Source: Porodaedalea pini
Lineage: Eukaryota > Basidiomycota > Agaricomycetes > Hymenochaetales > Hymenochaetaceae
Assembly: GCA_002794775.1 (NCBI GenBank)
Contig: NBAY01000013.1
Span: forward strand, 124,001-188,000
DNA length: 64,000 nucleotides
Reading direction: 5' to 3'
A program made the position numbers and the translations under genes. The notes under the pieces are model-generated. The model had not been told where the DNA came from and searched no databases. It saw only the letters and a program-made list of their open reading frames with translations. Each line of letters begins with the position of its first letter. Position 1 is the first letter of the stretch. This document shows, piece by piece, positions 1-14,122 of this stretch.

Positions 1-2099
1 TTCTGTCCACTATGCGTTCAGTATTGTGAGTTCGCGAATAAGAAGCGGGTTTCTCTGTAGGGGCGAAGAGCTTGCGAGAAAAAAAGTCTGAATATCAACA
101 CGATAATTTTCAAGTACTTCAACGCTGACCTTGATAGTTGTATCGATGCCGCTGCATGCAATCAGGGGCAAGCGAGGATGACTCTCAATGACATTGACAA
201 CTGCCTCATCCCCTTCGTAGATGCCATGTATCCGTCCTGTATCCTTTTCCCAAAGGAAGAAATTGCCATCGTCAGAACCAGATGCAATAAACTCCTCCTC
301 CACACCAATAAAATTCACTGAAATATGCTTTTATGAGTATAGTTTTCGCCAGAGAAGGTCATAGTAATACCGTCTTTGACAGTTTCAACGTTGCAATGTC
401 CTGTAAACCGCCTTCGAGGCATAACGATTGGCGCCTTGAATTTCTCGTCAAGCTCAGGGAAGGCGGAGTCATCCTCCTCCTCCTCCTCGTCATCCTCGTC
501 ACTTCCCTCTTCATCACCCTCTAGAGAATGATTGTCGACACCGGGTAGGCTCCTAGAAATTGTCGTAGAGCGGGACGCGCTAGAGCTCGAGCCGGAGCTG
601 CAGTCAGAAGTTGACATATTCTCATCTTCCCCCGAGTTCGATTTCAAGTCCGAGTTCATGTTTCCGAGGGAAAGAGCTATTTTCTTGCGTGTACGATTAG
701 GACTAAGGACTGAGGATGACCGGACGTAACCCTCCTGGGGTTGATCGCGAGTAGAGTACAAGTAAACAGCATCCGCACTATACGCTGTGTCAAAAAAGAG
801 TAAGTATCAGTAGCTTCCAAACAAATTACAGGAGATAACGAACAGAGCAAGACCTAGCAAGATACTTGTCAGAAACGATGCAACGAAAAAACACTTCTAG
901 ACCGACCTCATGCCCATTCGTTTGCGCCATTCGAGCACCTGTTATATGTTCGACACTTCTTCTTTCCCCAGTGTTACCCTCTGGCCTGCCGAACCTTCGT
1001 ACGCATGTCACGTAATGCTCTTCGGTGCACGGCATGCCCCATTCTACTTGTAAAGTCCTTCCAACCTGACGCCGGTCAAACAAGTACCCCTATACTGAAG
1101 ATTAAAGGAAGGGCGATGGTAAGACAGAGCGTGATAACTCACATGGGGCGATTCTCCAGCAACCACAAACAGGAAGGGAGAAAGCGGTGAGAGCGCTAGA
1201 GCTGATAAATCATGGGGCAGCGCAACTAAAGGAGGAGGACAGTTTCCTCGGAGTCTATCACATTCATGCGGAGCACGGAGATCATGCTGTCTAACAGTCC
1301 CGTCCTTTGTATGCATGATTAGAGATTTGCAATTCCAATGGTTCGTATGTTCATTGTTGGCTCACCTCGGCGACCGTCAAAAACACATCTGGGCTTTCTT
1401 CTGCCACTATACGTTTTGTACGTCCAGTATGGCATTTAAAGACACGAGTGCATGTTTCTCGTTCATTGAACTCAAGCCCTTTCCCGGACCCTGGAGTCGT
1501 TAGAGCACGGTCAACGTCGAAAACGCGTACTTGACGATCACCGGCCACCGTTGCTCTAAATTTGAGGAGATAGAGCATTGAGATCCAGGCCGTTGATTAA
1601 ACAATTTAACCAAGAAACCGATGAAGGGACGTACATACGAGAGGAAGAAGGCAACAGATGGGCGTTGAAAATGTTACCAGTATGACCTGTTTGTATTACC
1701 GAGGACTCCTTGTAAGGGTAAGGAGTAGAGTAATCGTTACGGTCTTGTCTCCATAACCTAAGGCTGGATAAAGAAACCAAACGAATCAGATGGCCGTCCA
1801 GTTGAGCGTAGTTAAAAAAAGCAGTGCTCACGTTGTGTCATCGCCCCCACTGATGAGCACATCACCATCAAATGCCCAGCTGAGTGCATTAACACAGCTG
1901 CAGCAGAATAGTCAGTAAATGAGATCAAAGTGTATGTCGGTAGTACGCACCCGCTATGACCGTAGCCTTCGTCGTTCCCGAGCTCGTTTACCCTGTCCAG
2001 CGGCCCCGCATAGGCTTGTCTCAGCGCCTTACGATGGTAAGCATAGGATGCTGTAGACGTCGACGGGGAGCTTGCAAGACTGTGTAGGAATCGATGCAT
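1..2099 (-). CDS. DCAF6/DCAF8-like WD40 protein (3' end cut by window edge)
   Basis: Likely substrate receptor of a CUL4-DDB1 ubiquitin ligase, by family. From the ATG at 2097-2099 the minus-strand exons give, in order: GHSGC joined to VNALSWAFDGD and ISGGDDTT, RLWRQ, HTGNIFNAHLLP (a DCAF6 hallmark region), AGDRQVRVFDVD, DGTVRQHDLR, a linker, a Ser-rich and then strongly acidic insert (about 430-640), FTGHCNVETVKD, GSDDGNFFLWEKD and CSGIDTTIK followed by LFAP. The acidic insert between the early and late blades is typical of DCAF6/8. Introns are short; the one at 318-370 (53 nt) restores KDVNFIG across the junction. The last visible exon begins near position 65, and the C-terminus lies outside the window. 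Choosing between DCAF6 and DCAF8 would be a guess; membership of the WD40/DCAF class is well supported. Confidence 0.8.
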
Positions 2100-2562
2100 G
2101 CTCTGTACTCCCTCAGGTTTCTAGAAGTTGCCCTAGTTGTGGGATGGAATGGCGGCTTGGCGAGTGCCGCGTAATCATGCACTTCACTTCACATTCAAAT
2201 TCAAGTTATCGGACAAGAACAGGAGACGGGCTGGAAATTAAGTAGAGTGTGTCTGCTAGAAGTATTGCGAACTTTCGGTCAAGTTAAGCCAGAGCTTGGA
2301 ATGGCTTCAGTGCTGAGCGCGGAGGACGAAGCCGGATCGACGTTGGCACTAAATTCAGGACGTTATTTTTGTTACCATGATCTGCGCGCGCCGACTGCTT
2401 TTGTGAAGACCACTTGGATTCCTTCTCAAATGCGTCTCGGCACAAACATACGCAATTCTGATAAAACAAGTACAGCATAAAAATTACAACAAAAGCAGTG
2501 CAAGGGACAGCAAGACGACCGGACTAATGAAACAATGGGACAGATAGGTTTCAAAAAGCTAA
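2100..2562. other. Intergenic: DCAF promoter and TRA1 3' flank
   Basis: About 460 bases between two minus-strand genes. It should hold the promoter and 5' UTR of the WD40 gene and the 3' UTR of TRA1. I see no open frame of interest, repeat or RNA gene. Confidence 0.5.
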
Positions 2563-5500
2563 CTAGTACCAAGGCTGGAATGCGTCGGACATGTTAGCCA
2601 ATCTCGACGGGTTGGTAGCACTTGAAATCAAGTTCGTTACGCTCTGCATAGACTGTGTGACCTTGTCATCCTTCGGATCCTACCGAGTACTTGTTATGAG
2701 CAATGGCCACGATTCAGGGAAAATAAAGCGCGGATCATTACCTGGGTCTTTTCAAGCTTGCACGCCATGGTCTCTGCCCTGTTTACGATACCAATGGCAT
2801 TATCGGTCACACGAGTGCGGAACACGCTTTCCTGGGAGGGATCACGCTTGCCTCTCCAAGTGGATTGGCTCAGTACCTCGTCGCGGATGAAAAGGCAGAG
2901 ATGTTGATCCAGTTCATACTGCGACAGAAAAATCAACGAAGGACACGCAAGGCAAGTCGCTAATCTTACCTCTGGTTTGGTCAAGGCTCGTGCAATTGCT
3001 ACCATCCCAGGACAGTATAGCGCTTCTGTCCCGGTAGGATTCACAAAGTGCTGCAAGTTGGGAGTAAATCGGAAAGAAACAGCCTCAGTTGGAGTGATCA
3101 GCCACGTTTGGCTGTTGATGCCTATGAACTCCCGTTAAGTGATACTAGATTATCATTGTGGGAATAAACGACATACCGCACATGAGCTCTGACATGAAAA
3201 TCTGACCCGTTGATCGAGAAATTTGGAAGCGAGACGGTTGACGCTGCGTGACGCAGACTACATACGTCATAAAGCTGACAGCGGCCAGTTGAAGGGTGAA
3301 AGTTTTGCGCATCCTCCAAAGCTCCTGCGGGCCACACATTGTACGAGTCATGTACTGCAAGAACGTGTAAGAAATCTGTATGGATAACAGGACGAGACTA
3401 GTTGAGTAGACGTACGCGACTGAGGATGTCATCTGGCACCATCTTCTTGCACACTTCATCCATTACAGCCTTCCTTATGACAGTAAGTTCTGAAGTACTT
3501 GGCTAAAGACAAGTGAGTGGAAAGTGCATCAGTAGGGATATCTCCTCTAATGATCAAGATGGTACTTGCTTGAGTACCCATTTCACGGGCGATCTGTCTA
3601 GTCTTTTGCGTGAACAAAAGAGCAGGATCTTCCCTGGTCACGCCTATCTCTTCACAATGACGGTCATAAATATCTTGCAATGAGATATAGGAGGAATCAT
3701 TGGTGATGAGTCGGACACTAGGATTCAGTGATACTGCCAAAGGAAGATGGAACTGTAGGTTACGCTTCCTACTCTCCTTCCTGCGAGTAAGAGCACTACA
3801 CACCAGATTGCATCAGCATAACGCACGATTTTATGACTTTTTGCCGCTCACTGATTGAATGTACGGAACAGTTGCATGACGCGATCTTCGCGTCGTATCC
3901 AGCGAGCCGCAGGTTGCTGAACAGCGAAATCGTATTTCACCCCGTCGTGACCATGAATAACGAAACGCTTGAAGCAATAACCCTGACCACGGCTCATTTC
4001 AAATTTAGAACCAAATTGACGTATACGACTGAATTGCTGAGGACTATCTGCAAGCTATGTACCGTATCTGTCAGTAAATTCATGCTATGACTGGATTTCT
4101 TTTGTTACCTCCTGGTACTGGCCTGGAACTTCCACTTCATCGAATTTTGTGTACTGGAACTCCATTAACCAGTGACTAATGAGGTCAAGAGGTTGCATGC
4201 GAGGTCTGGCGTCCAAGAATTTTTCGTATCGATCTCGCCACTGCTGCAACTTATGGATGTACTCTTGCATGAGAGGCTTGCTATGGACGAATTCGTCTTC
4301 GTAATCCTTCTGCGGTTAGCGGAAAAAAGGTAAACAACTGGAACGTCTTCCATAGCCGGGTGCTTCGAACTTACTCTAGCCTGCCCGGCAAGATGAATAG
4401 CCATTTTAGCAATGTTTTTCTGATTGTGCTCCGTTAATTTCCCATCATCATTCGGGTCTTTCGCGCGAGAGCTCGCATTCTGAAAGTGCATAGTAAGCGA
4501 AGAGATAATGACTGACTAAAAAGGGTCACCAACCTGAACGGCGTCCTGTAGAAGCATGAATGTGAATCTATAGATTTCCTCCTCTGGGGTTGATTTGAAT
4601 TTCATGATAAACTGGTCGACCATGGTTTCCAAGGTGAGTGCTAGCAATGGGTTGTTGGTTTTCAGTAACGATGCGACCTCGTCCACAAGCATCCAATCTT
4701 CCTTCCTGCTACCATCTGCCACAGCTCGTCCTGCAGAGTTTGATGTGCTATCACCAGACATATCGGAGCTAGGTATGGTCTGCTCGCCACCAGATGATGT
4801 GTTGTGATTTGCTAATGCAGCGCGCTGAGCTGCGGCTTTCCTCAAATGGGTCATTTCTTCCCTCAATGATCGTAACGGGAAAAATAAGGCCTGTAAAGAA
4901 TGAGCGTCAGTGCATACGTCTGGTAACAATAAGCCACATTGAGATTCACCTGAGGATGCGTTTTGGCTAAATCTATAAGAATGCCTTGCGCTTGCGGTGC
5001 CTCAGCATACGAGAGAGAAAACAATAGTTGCGGAATGAGCGTAATCCAATACCAGAGGGCTTTGTCGCCGGTGTAAGCATCATAAGCCAGCGCGATACTG
5101 CTCGTGGCATCGTCAATGCTAAGAAGCCATAACACCCTTGTCAAGAGCGGCCGACTCTTCGCGTTCTTGTACAGCCCTGCGGCTTGGAGGTAACACTGAA
5201 CGGCATGTGCTCCATACTTGGATTCTGAAGGCTTGGAGCTAAACATTTTGTCGTTGAATCGCCCCCATTCTGACCATGCCTTCGCGACGTTCATATCCAT
5301 GTTAACAGCTTGACTGAAACAGCTTGCAGACTCGTCATTGTCATTCAAAGCCGAGTAAAACATGCCTTTCAGCGTGTAGAATTCTGCTTTTTGAGGGGTA
5401 GAGAAATACACCAGGTTTGTGTTGTTGATCAGGTTAAGACCATCCACCATCCGTTCAGGAACCTGTAAGCGACAGCGAGCCTCTTCACGCAACTTGAGGA

Positions 5501-8500
5501 AGGCTTCCGAGATCTCGATGTTAGGTAGTTCGTAGATCCTCGTTAGAGATTGTTGGGCGACGTCGAATAGATCATGCTTGCGAGCAACATGCGCGAAACG
5601 ATTTATAATCCAGGCTGTTTCATGGTACCCGCGATAGCCATACGTATTAGCCGCACTTGCCTGTGCTCCATTCTGACTATTGGCCTGAATGAGAGGGATG
5701 TAGTGTTTGTTGATGGAACTGAAAACGTTCTGTCTCCAAGCAACGAGATCACTCCAGACACTGATGTCATCGTGTAAGTTTGGAAGCCGTTCTCTCCAGG
5801 CCTGGAGCACTAACTTCAAGTCAGCCGATTTCTTTTCCAGATTTCCCGTGGTGGTGGTGGCTAACGACCCAAAAATCTGAACAGCTTCCTGAAGCTCAAC
5901 GAACTGTTGGAAGTGCTGCAAAAGTGGTATGTGACACGCAGACATTTTCGGCGGGAATGCTATCCACTTCCGCAGCGACAATTGCATCGCGTCTTCGAGG
6001 ATCCGAGTAAATTCGATGTTTCTATCGACTGCGCCAGGGGATTTTACGAGAGCAATAAAAGCTTCATATACTCGCCGGCGTGGAGTCGCGACATCAGACA
6101 TTCCCTGGACTTGCTCTTCTATCAGCTGAAGACTATCCTTGTCCGCCCAGTCCTTGTTCCTCCATGCCGCTTCGAGAAGCAGCTCATTGTTGCCGTCGTT
6201 TCGCGCCAACTCATATAAGACGTCCCATTGCTGCATTTTCTCTGTAGCGATGATCCAGTGATCTTCCCATAGGCAGTACTCAGATTCCGTGAACGGGATT
6301 ATACCATTTCTCGCCTTGATCTGAGCTTGTTCGTATGCAATCTGTGCCTCTGGCCACATGCCGTTCTGCTCGTAGGTGATAGCGACGTTAGTCTCGTTGT
6401 GCAAAGATCGTCGCCGCCATAGACCGTAAAACATGTCTTCCTCGACAAGTTCTGCGTAAACCTCCGCAAGGGCGTCATAAACACTATCTCGACCTATCCC
6501 GTCGTCGTCTCTCATGGAGTCCAGAGAACTCTGAAGGTGCTCTAATGCGACGTGCCATGCCCCAAAGGTCTTCGCAAGGTACTTGAGCAAGTGAGCAGGT
6601 AAATTCATGGGAGGGGAGCAGGCATGAATCCCTTCCAGCAAGGCTTGTATGACATTAGGACGCGACTCGCTCTGACGAATGTGGTGTTCGCGACTAAGGA
6701 GAATGACCATGTGTTGCGTGACATCACCTTGTTCCTTGCGTGTGAGCAGAGACCATATGGACGAGAAAACAGACACCCATGTTTCATGCGCTGGCTGCGC
6801 GTCGTAGAAGAGAAGTCGTCGCATTGGACGGACAATGTCCCTGATTGTACTATTGGCTATCGTTAACGCCAGCGGAGAGGAAGTTTGAGCGAAGACAACG
6901 CTAGGAGAAGACGTCAAAGGCATGTCACTATCAACCGAGCTTAGGAGAAGGTCTAAGGCAAGGTAGATCCAATTATGATCAGCCAATGCATCCCAGCTTT
7001 GCGCGCCTAAAATGTACGTCAACCGACTCATTAGAGATCGAGGAATACTGCTGTCCAGAAGGTCGATGAATCGTTCTCGAAGAGAGGTGTCATGAGAACG
7101 ACATCCCAAAAGGAAGGCCTGCTCTAGCCTGGATGTCAAATCACTCCGACGCAAGGATGGCTCAGTGTATATGTCATAAATGAGCTCGAGGTACTGATTG
7201 AAGAGATCGGTGCCGCGAGACTCGAAACTAGCCATTTTCTGAAGTAGGCTAGCCTTCTCTTTCATCGTCGGATAAGCGTCCCGACGCTGTAGGGCCCAGT
7301 CTCGGGCCGTATCGAGGAGGAATTGGCACAAGATTGGACTAGAAGATTTCTCGACTAGAATGATCAAATTACCTAGATGAATCTTCCTTTGCTCGGATGG
7401 CAGCGTCGACGAGTTTTGGCAAATCTTCAGAATGGAAACGAGCATACGAACAATCGCATCATAGTTTTCAGCACCAGGAAGGGAACTGATGTGTTCCTTT
7501 GCAAGTTTCCCTAAGAGCCTCATCAAAGGCGCGGCAAAGGGCTCGATTCGTTCCGGCACGACCTCCACAACGGATTTCAGCATGAGAAGAGCACCGCGCA
7601 ACCCAGTCATATTTTTTAGCCCCTCGGAGATAGTAGTGTGAACGAAGGCATGAAACTCAGCTACATCTGAGTGATTGTCTTCGTCCTCCTTTGGAAGAGG
7701 ATAAAGTTTCAGAATGCGGTCGACGATAGGATGGAGCGTTTCATGTAAGACAACTTCGTCCAGTAACATGCCTTTCTGTACCAGCTTCTGCAGAATTTTG
7801 ACGTTCTGCATGAACCATTCATCCGATCGGTCAGCACATACAACGCTCAGCACCCTAGCGTTCGCGACGATGACAGGAGCAGTATCCTGTGCAAATTCCA
7901 CCTGCGCGGAATTAGCCAGTGTAGAATTCTCACTGTGATTTACGTACCTCACAGAGAGTTTTGCGGAAGTAATCCAGTTTAAAGTTGACGTTGGCCCATG
8001 CTGGTAAGCGCAAGAGATTTTTCATAAGGGCAAGTGCGCGTGACACAACGGTGGTCCTTGTCACAACATCCTGAGGGCCGCAGGCCGCACGCGTCAAATA
8101 ACTGATAACACCTTCACGGAAAACAAGGGGAGTGACCCATCCCGAGTCATCCCCAAGATCTACCGCCTTCTGCTCCCATTTGTATATGACTTCGAGTATA
8201 TCCAGAGAAAGGATTCGTCCTTCGTTGTTCGCGTTCATCTGGAACCCAAGCCGCTGCAACGAATTGATGATGTGCGGGATGAAAAGGGCGCGGCAGGGAT
8301 AGAAGAGGTCTGGTTGGCGAGCGATGAGCTGATAAATCATGATGACTTGCAAGTTGCCGCTGCCTTCCTCAGCGAGCAGCCGCCGAGTTGTCCTCCCCCA
8401 ATGGGGAATTGTCGGGTCATTGGTCATTTTCTGAAGGACAGGAGCGAGGATGTCAAGGGTCTGTCGAATTAACGCTCGGTTCCCTTCAACATGAGGAGGT

Positions 8501-11500
8501 TGGAGGAGACCAGTCCATGTTCTCATGATGAACTTTGGAGGAGAGTCGTAGGCAGCAAAGAAACGAGCCGTGAGGAGGTACGCCATCTGCCTCACTGTCT
8601 GATCCTCACTAGATATATAAGGCCATACAAATTTGATTATATCCTTTTTGGCGAAAACGAAGAGTTGCGGACACTTGTGCACTAACACAGTTGTCAGATG
8701 CAATATCTCGATCTTGAACAAGTCATCGGTGTCTGCGAATACGTCGTTATCGTTCGCCTTCCAGAGCTTAGAATGCAAGCGCTCGATGGTTGACCTGTCG
8801 AAAATGCTTTCCTCTGAAGGTCGGCTTGCATGCACGAATATCAAAGGACTGATGACATATCGCAAAAAGTACGTCTTCCTCGAACACGGGATAGATGGGT
8901 CGTCGAACCAGACAAGGAATCTCAGGAGTATATTCCGTCGGAACAAGAGCGACCCATTAAGAGCGACGTGATCGTAAAGGAAGTGCGTTATCTCGCTACG
9001 ATCCAAAGCAACGTCCATCGAGTAAACAGACACAATATCAAAGAGGATGTCGATCCGTGGGGATTCTTGTAACGCCTTCTTGAATATCGCAATCATTAAA
9101 TTGTGCTTGCGGAAGATTGGCTGAGAAACCGGAGCCCGATCGGATGGGTGTTCGCGTTCCAATCTCCACAAGCTAAGCACGGCCTCTATGATGTCGTTTC
9201 CTTTCGTCCATCCAGGCACGAGATCAGCCAGGTCCTCGCATAAAAGGAGACCGGGTAACACCACTTCCCCATTGCCACTCTGGAAGCAAACGCGTGCGAT
9301 GTCCCGCGAACGAGCCGCGAGCTCCCTAAGCAGTTTCGGGGCTGTTTTTGCGTTCAACAAGTTTCGAAGTGTGCGGACATGTCGAACAGAAGACATGCAG
9401 CTCAAGAAGTAGTCCACGGCCTCAGGTACATTGCGATCAACGTATTTGCCGAGAGGCTCCGAGAACGGACTCTTAGCACACGAGAACAGGCGCCCCTCTG
9501 TCTGTACCACTATATCAATAAGGTCCTTCAGGTACATTATTGCAGTGGGAGGAAGCAGATGGTAAATATTGACAAGGCTGACAAGTTTGTTGATAGCGTC
9601 ATTCTCGGATAATGGCACTCGAGCTGCCGCATGCAGCATTTGCGGGTCTGCTATAGTTCGGAAATGATCAAGGAGTTTTAGGCCGATCTCGACCTTGAAG
9701 TAGTTGGCCAGAAGCATAAGAAGCCTCGACAGGCCTTCCAAATCCTGGATCGTCAGCTTCCTGGTGTCAGATAAATTCATCAATATCGGCCGCAAGCCAG
9801 TCTGCAGAAGCTCCTTCGGAAATCGAGACTGATCGCCCAAGATGATTCGCAGACCATCATGAGCAGCATCAGCGACCTCTCTGGAGGTGTTGTACAGCGA
9901 TTTAAAATACACTGAAGTAACCCTATAGGACCCGCTGTCAGCTGATATTCGCACAATGAATAATTTATTTTGCACCTCTGCCGTGTCGCTGGGATACGTG
10001 AAAAACAGTCGGTGAGAGGTAAAGCCGCTGTCAAGAGCTTCAAGCAAGCCACACGCAGCTGCGTCACTTCTTGCGTGCTCTTTCGGACATCTGTCTTTGC
10101 GATGAGAGCTTGGTCACTGTTGTCGGCTAAAGCTAAAGCCTCGTGAAGCAGACGAATAAGCTCATCATTGACTTCCAGCAAAGACGTTTCCAAGCTGATG
10201 CAGTAACGGACTGCTTCGACCTGACCGATTATTATAGGATGCGGAAGAGATCTCAGGGGCTTAACGAAAATGGAAGTCATCACGCGTTCGCGATGAGGCA
10301 ACAACAACTCTCCTATCGGTTTCCCGCTGAGGTTAGAAAGCAGTTCGATACAAGAGCGCGCGGTTTTTCGCACAACAGGGTGTGGAGATGAGATATCGTT
10401 GAAGAAAATACCGATTAGAAATGGGATCCTGGTCTGCGTTGGTGGTTGTCCGTCGATTTCTATCTGGTTTGAACGCCTGGCATTTGTCATCCGCAGGATT
10501 TTGGCTAAATCCTCGATTATATCGGCAACGTTCCGAGGAGGATCGTGCGGTGAGTCCTTCAGCACATGAAGAAGTGTCCGAACAATATCGATTTCTCGAG
10601 CAAAAAGCCACTTATCACCAATCTCCGGTGTCGAAGACATGATCATGATACCCGCGACTCCAGCACTCTTCCTTAGCCAAGCGTCCTCGAAGCAAAAAGT
10701 GCTGAAACGGGTAGCAACCATATGAAGTATAGGTAGTATGTCCAAAGGCTTAAGACCGTTAGTGTGCCCAATAGGTACAAGGTCGTGAACAATCAATTTC
10801 ACCACTTCTGCAGCCCTCCTAGCTTGCTCCTCATCCGATCGGGCCAAAGCCAGAGGGAAAGCATCGAGATAGAGACCGAACATATGGCTAGGAAACCTCC
10901 TCAGCGTGACGTCCTTGGCAAGAGCTTTGCGAGCCTCCAAAGTGAAGACGTGGCGTGAGAGTGTTCGCAGGTATTCCTGTGCTCGCTCCTGGACTTCCGG
11001 TACATGAATAGCGTCGAAGAGACCTTCGACACCTTGCACAAAGATGCTCTCTCGATCACGCCCTTGCAATCCCTACGAAAGGCTGTTACTTTCTTGCTCA
11101 AGCATTGTAGAAGATGTCAAATATACCTCGTTTAGCAGATGGGTCAGAGTGTGCTCCAAATAATTGTACGCATGGGTTTTATCAGAAGAGTTGGATTTTG
11201 CCAATAGACGTGCAGACAATCCGGCGACAGGCCCGAGTTGAATATTCTCCTGCCGGCCACTGAATGAGACCGTAATCGTCGCTGGATCTGCGTAGGGTCT
11301 GTACGATAGGTTGGGTTTTTCATCAAGGAGGCGACGGTTCCGGCCACCGAGCTTCCCAAGGATACGAATTGTCGTGTGGGCGTGGTGATGGTTACCTGGA
11401 AGGGGTCTTAGGTGGCTGTGAAGCGCCTCCATAAGGTCGCGCAGAACTGGTCGCAGAATAGGGTCGAGGAAATCGCCTATCAAGTTGTCGATGCAAAGCT

Positions 11501-14122
11501 CGAGGGTTCGAAGACCCTGTGAAACAAGTTCAGACCCTCCTTGAAGAGCAAGAACAAGCGGCTTCATCAAGTAATGGAGATGTGGTAGCAAGTGGGTCAA
11601 TCGCAAGGGAACAGTAAGGCAAAGCTCGACCAATAGATCCCGCGTCTGGGCGTCTGCCGCCATGAGTTGCCGATTTAAGCAATCGAGCATCTCTGGCAAC
11701 AGAGGAAGCACTTCTTTGTACAGCTGCTCGTACCTTCCTCCCCCACTGCCTATAGCCCGGAAAAGTGCACGCATGAGGTGGAAGTAATAAAGCGGCCGAG
11801 TCGCTTTCGCAGCAAGTGGAAATGAATCCATAATGAGCCGTCCGAGATGAGTAGCGAGGACAGGTTCGTTCGCATCTGGGTGTATCCCGACAACACTGAA
11901 AGTCATCTTGAAAAACCTGAGGACCATGGAAGCAGTCATGTCGTCGTACTCCCCCAGATCATCCAGCTTGTCGGACAAATGCCTCAGCGTAGTCGACACA
12001 ACTGTCTGTGAAACAGTTTTCTGCTGAAATAATATCTGTGATAGGTGAAGTAAACTAGGCCTTTTCACGCAAGCATGGAAGTAAAAGTCCAGACGCTGCG
12101 TCCACAATTCCTGGAAAACATGCAAATTGATGTCTTGCAAGATAATAGCAAGCGAATCCATTGCATCCTTTTCATCCTTGAAATCGGACGTCTCGAAAGA
12201 CAAGAGCGTGCTGATACTATGCTCGAAAAGAGGTACCATGATTTCTCCGTCTGGCAAAGCAGCTCCAAGCTTCTTAAGAACAGTAATGGACATTCTGCAT
12301 GCATGGAGCAGCGTGCGAAACACGTATCGTTGTTCTAAAAAAAATGTTGGCGTGGGCTAACTTGCTAATTAAATAGAAGAACAAACCTCCTAAAATGCCA
12401 TCGGGATTGGGATTTTCGCTCGTAGTGTTTGTAGCCAAGAGAGGCCTCTCCTTCTCAATGTAAAATATGTCTACTTGTGAGTCCTCGTCCATTCCGTCTT
12501 TCTGCTTCTTGGAACGAGAATTCGCCTCCTTGAAAGTCAAGTCTAATGCTTTCATCTTCTCTATGGCTGTTCGTAGCACTACCATGGCCATAACAGCAGC
12601 CTCCTCGTTCGGTAGCTTGGTAAGAATCGGTTCGAGCATTCCAGTGAGCATTCTTGTGCAGATTGACTGGGCTTGTGCACCCATTGGCGCATTAAGCAGC
12701 CAGCGTGAGTATACATGGACAATGTGAGTGACTTGTGTCACGGGTAACTCAGACCGGAGACCAGCTGACAGCTCAAAGACAGTGATGTAGGGGCCAACTC
12801 TGGTAAAGGCTGTCAGTAGTGGTACCGCAACTGGAAATCACTCATTGCCTTACCTCGATGTGTCGACCGATGCTGCGGCTGAGCCCAAGATAATACGCTC
12901 TGACAGCAATTTCTCAAATGTCGGGACAAAGGCGCGTCGAAACGGTGTCACCATTTGATGCCGTACCACAGAGATGAGTTCCTAGACCCGAAATTAGCCA
13001 TGTACGTAGACCAGACAAAGAACATGGCCTACTCTTCTAGCATTGGTCAAGTGCATTGGACAATCTTGGAGAAGTCGTATACATTGAATAGATATGTTCT
13101 CGCCTCGGGTATCCCGACCGAGGATTTCATGATTCGAACGGAAAATGTAAGAGCAGAAGTTCACCAGCTAAAATAAGGACTGTCAACTATCAACACATCA
13201 AGAGCACGGAGCAGACAGACCTTGATCTGCGCGGTCACGAAATTCTCGTAAAGTTTGGGGTTTTTCATGCCCGGAGCTTGCCCCGCCCAAATACCTCCCA
13301 TAGCTTCATAATTCTCCCTAGCAGCCTTCTGTATTGGAGATTCGACAGCTCCAGCCTAAAAATTTCTCACGTTAGCAATCCACATAGAAAGCGCGACACA
13401 TAATGTACGGACATCTAGAGCGGCACCAATCAACTCAGGCAGCAGGGGAAGAAGGGCTGATCGATTGTTGCTCTGAGCCAAAAAGATCAACACAAATGGT
13501 AGTTCAGTGAGGACCTTGAGGCTGCGACTGCTGACAACAACTAGGCTGACGTCCATAGGAAGAGATTCCTCAGACAAGAATTCGGCGACGAAGCTAGGCA
13601 TGCTGCGGAGCATTTGAAGAAATATCTGCACAAGCTCCACGGCCTGTTCATCAGGGATGTGCTTCATAACTCGCAATATGTCAGAGAGTGCTTTTAAGCA
13701 AGTGACAGCGTTGTCCTCGGTATCGTTCTTGAGAATGCTGAGAATACCGGCTACTATGCTGTTGATCTGAGGTCGCATCGTTTCGGAGGGAGGGATGCGA
13801 TGAATGATTTCTACTAGCACGCGACGGAACTGAAACTCGATCGAGTCTCGCTTGAAAGAAGGCTCTGTGGTGCGAAGAGTATCGAAGAGTCCGGTGATCA
13901 TGTGTGGAAAGGTCCTTGAAGCCTCCGCATCGCGAACGGAGTCGACCATCTCCCTGAGCTCTTGAGCGACTTCATGCTTAGTTTTCAACGCTAGTGAATA
14001 ATTAGTTCACTGTTCGTCCAGAAAGATTCATGGCATTGATACGCACGAGTAGCTGGATCTGCGATGCGAGCCGCTCGAAGCTCTAGATCTGCTGCCGACG
14101 CGAGATGCGGAACACTGTCCAT
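2563..14122 (-). CDS. TRA1: Tra1, PIKK-family pseudokinase subunit of SAGA and NuA4
   Basis: Scaffold that recruits the SAGA and NuA4 histone acetyltransferase complexes to activators in the nucleus. Roughly 3,500-3,600 residues over many short introns, close to yeast Tra1. The start at 14122 gives MDSVPHLASAADLELRAAR, and splicing then joins PATP to LKTKHEVAQELREMV. A long HEAT-repeat region follows (about 13.9-8 kb), with the conserved stretch LGRDTRGENISIQCIRLLQD near 13.1 kb. The FAT domain lies at about 8-4.5 kb (YYLQAAGLYKNAKSR type motifs). The kinase-like domain (4.1-3.1 kb) carries FVIHGHDGVKYDFAVQQPA, FMTYVVCVTQRQPSRF and STGQIFMSEL. Where active PIKKs have GDRHPSN and DFG, this protein has TQRQPSR and MSE, so it is catalytically dead, as in all Tra1/TRRAP. 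The FATC end reads SDAFQPWY before a TAG at 2563-2565. Identification is firm; individual exon edges are approximate. Confidence 0.95.
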
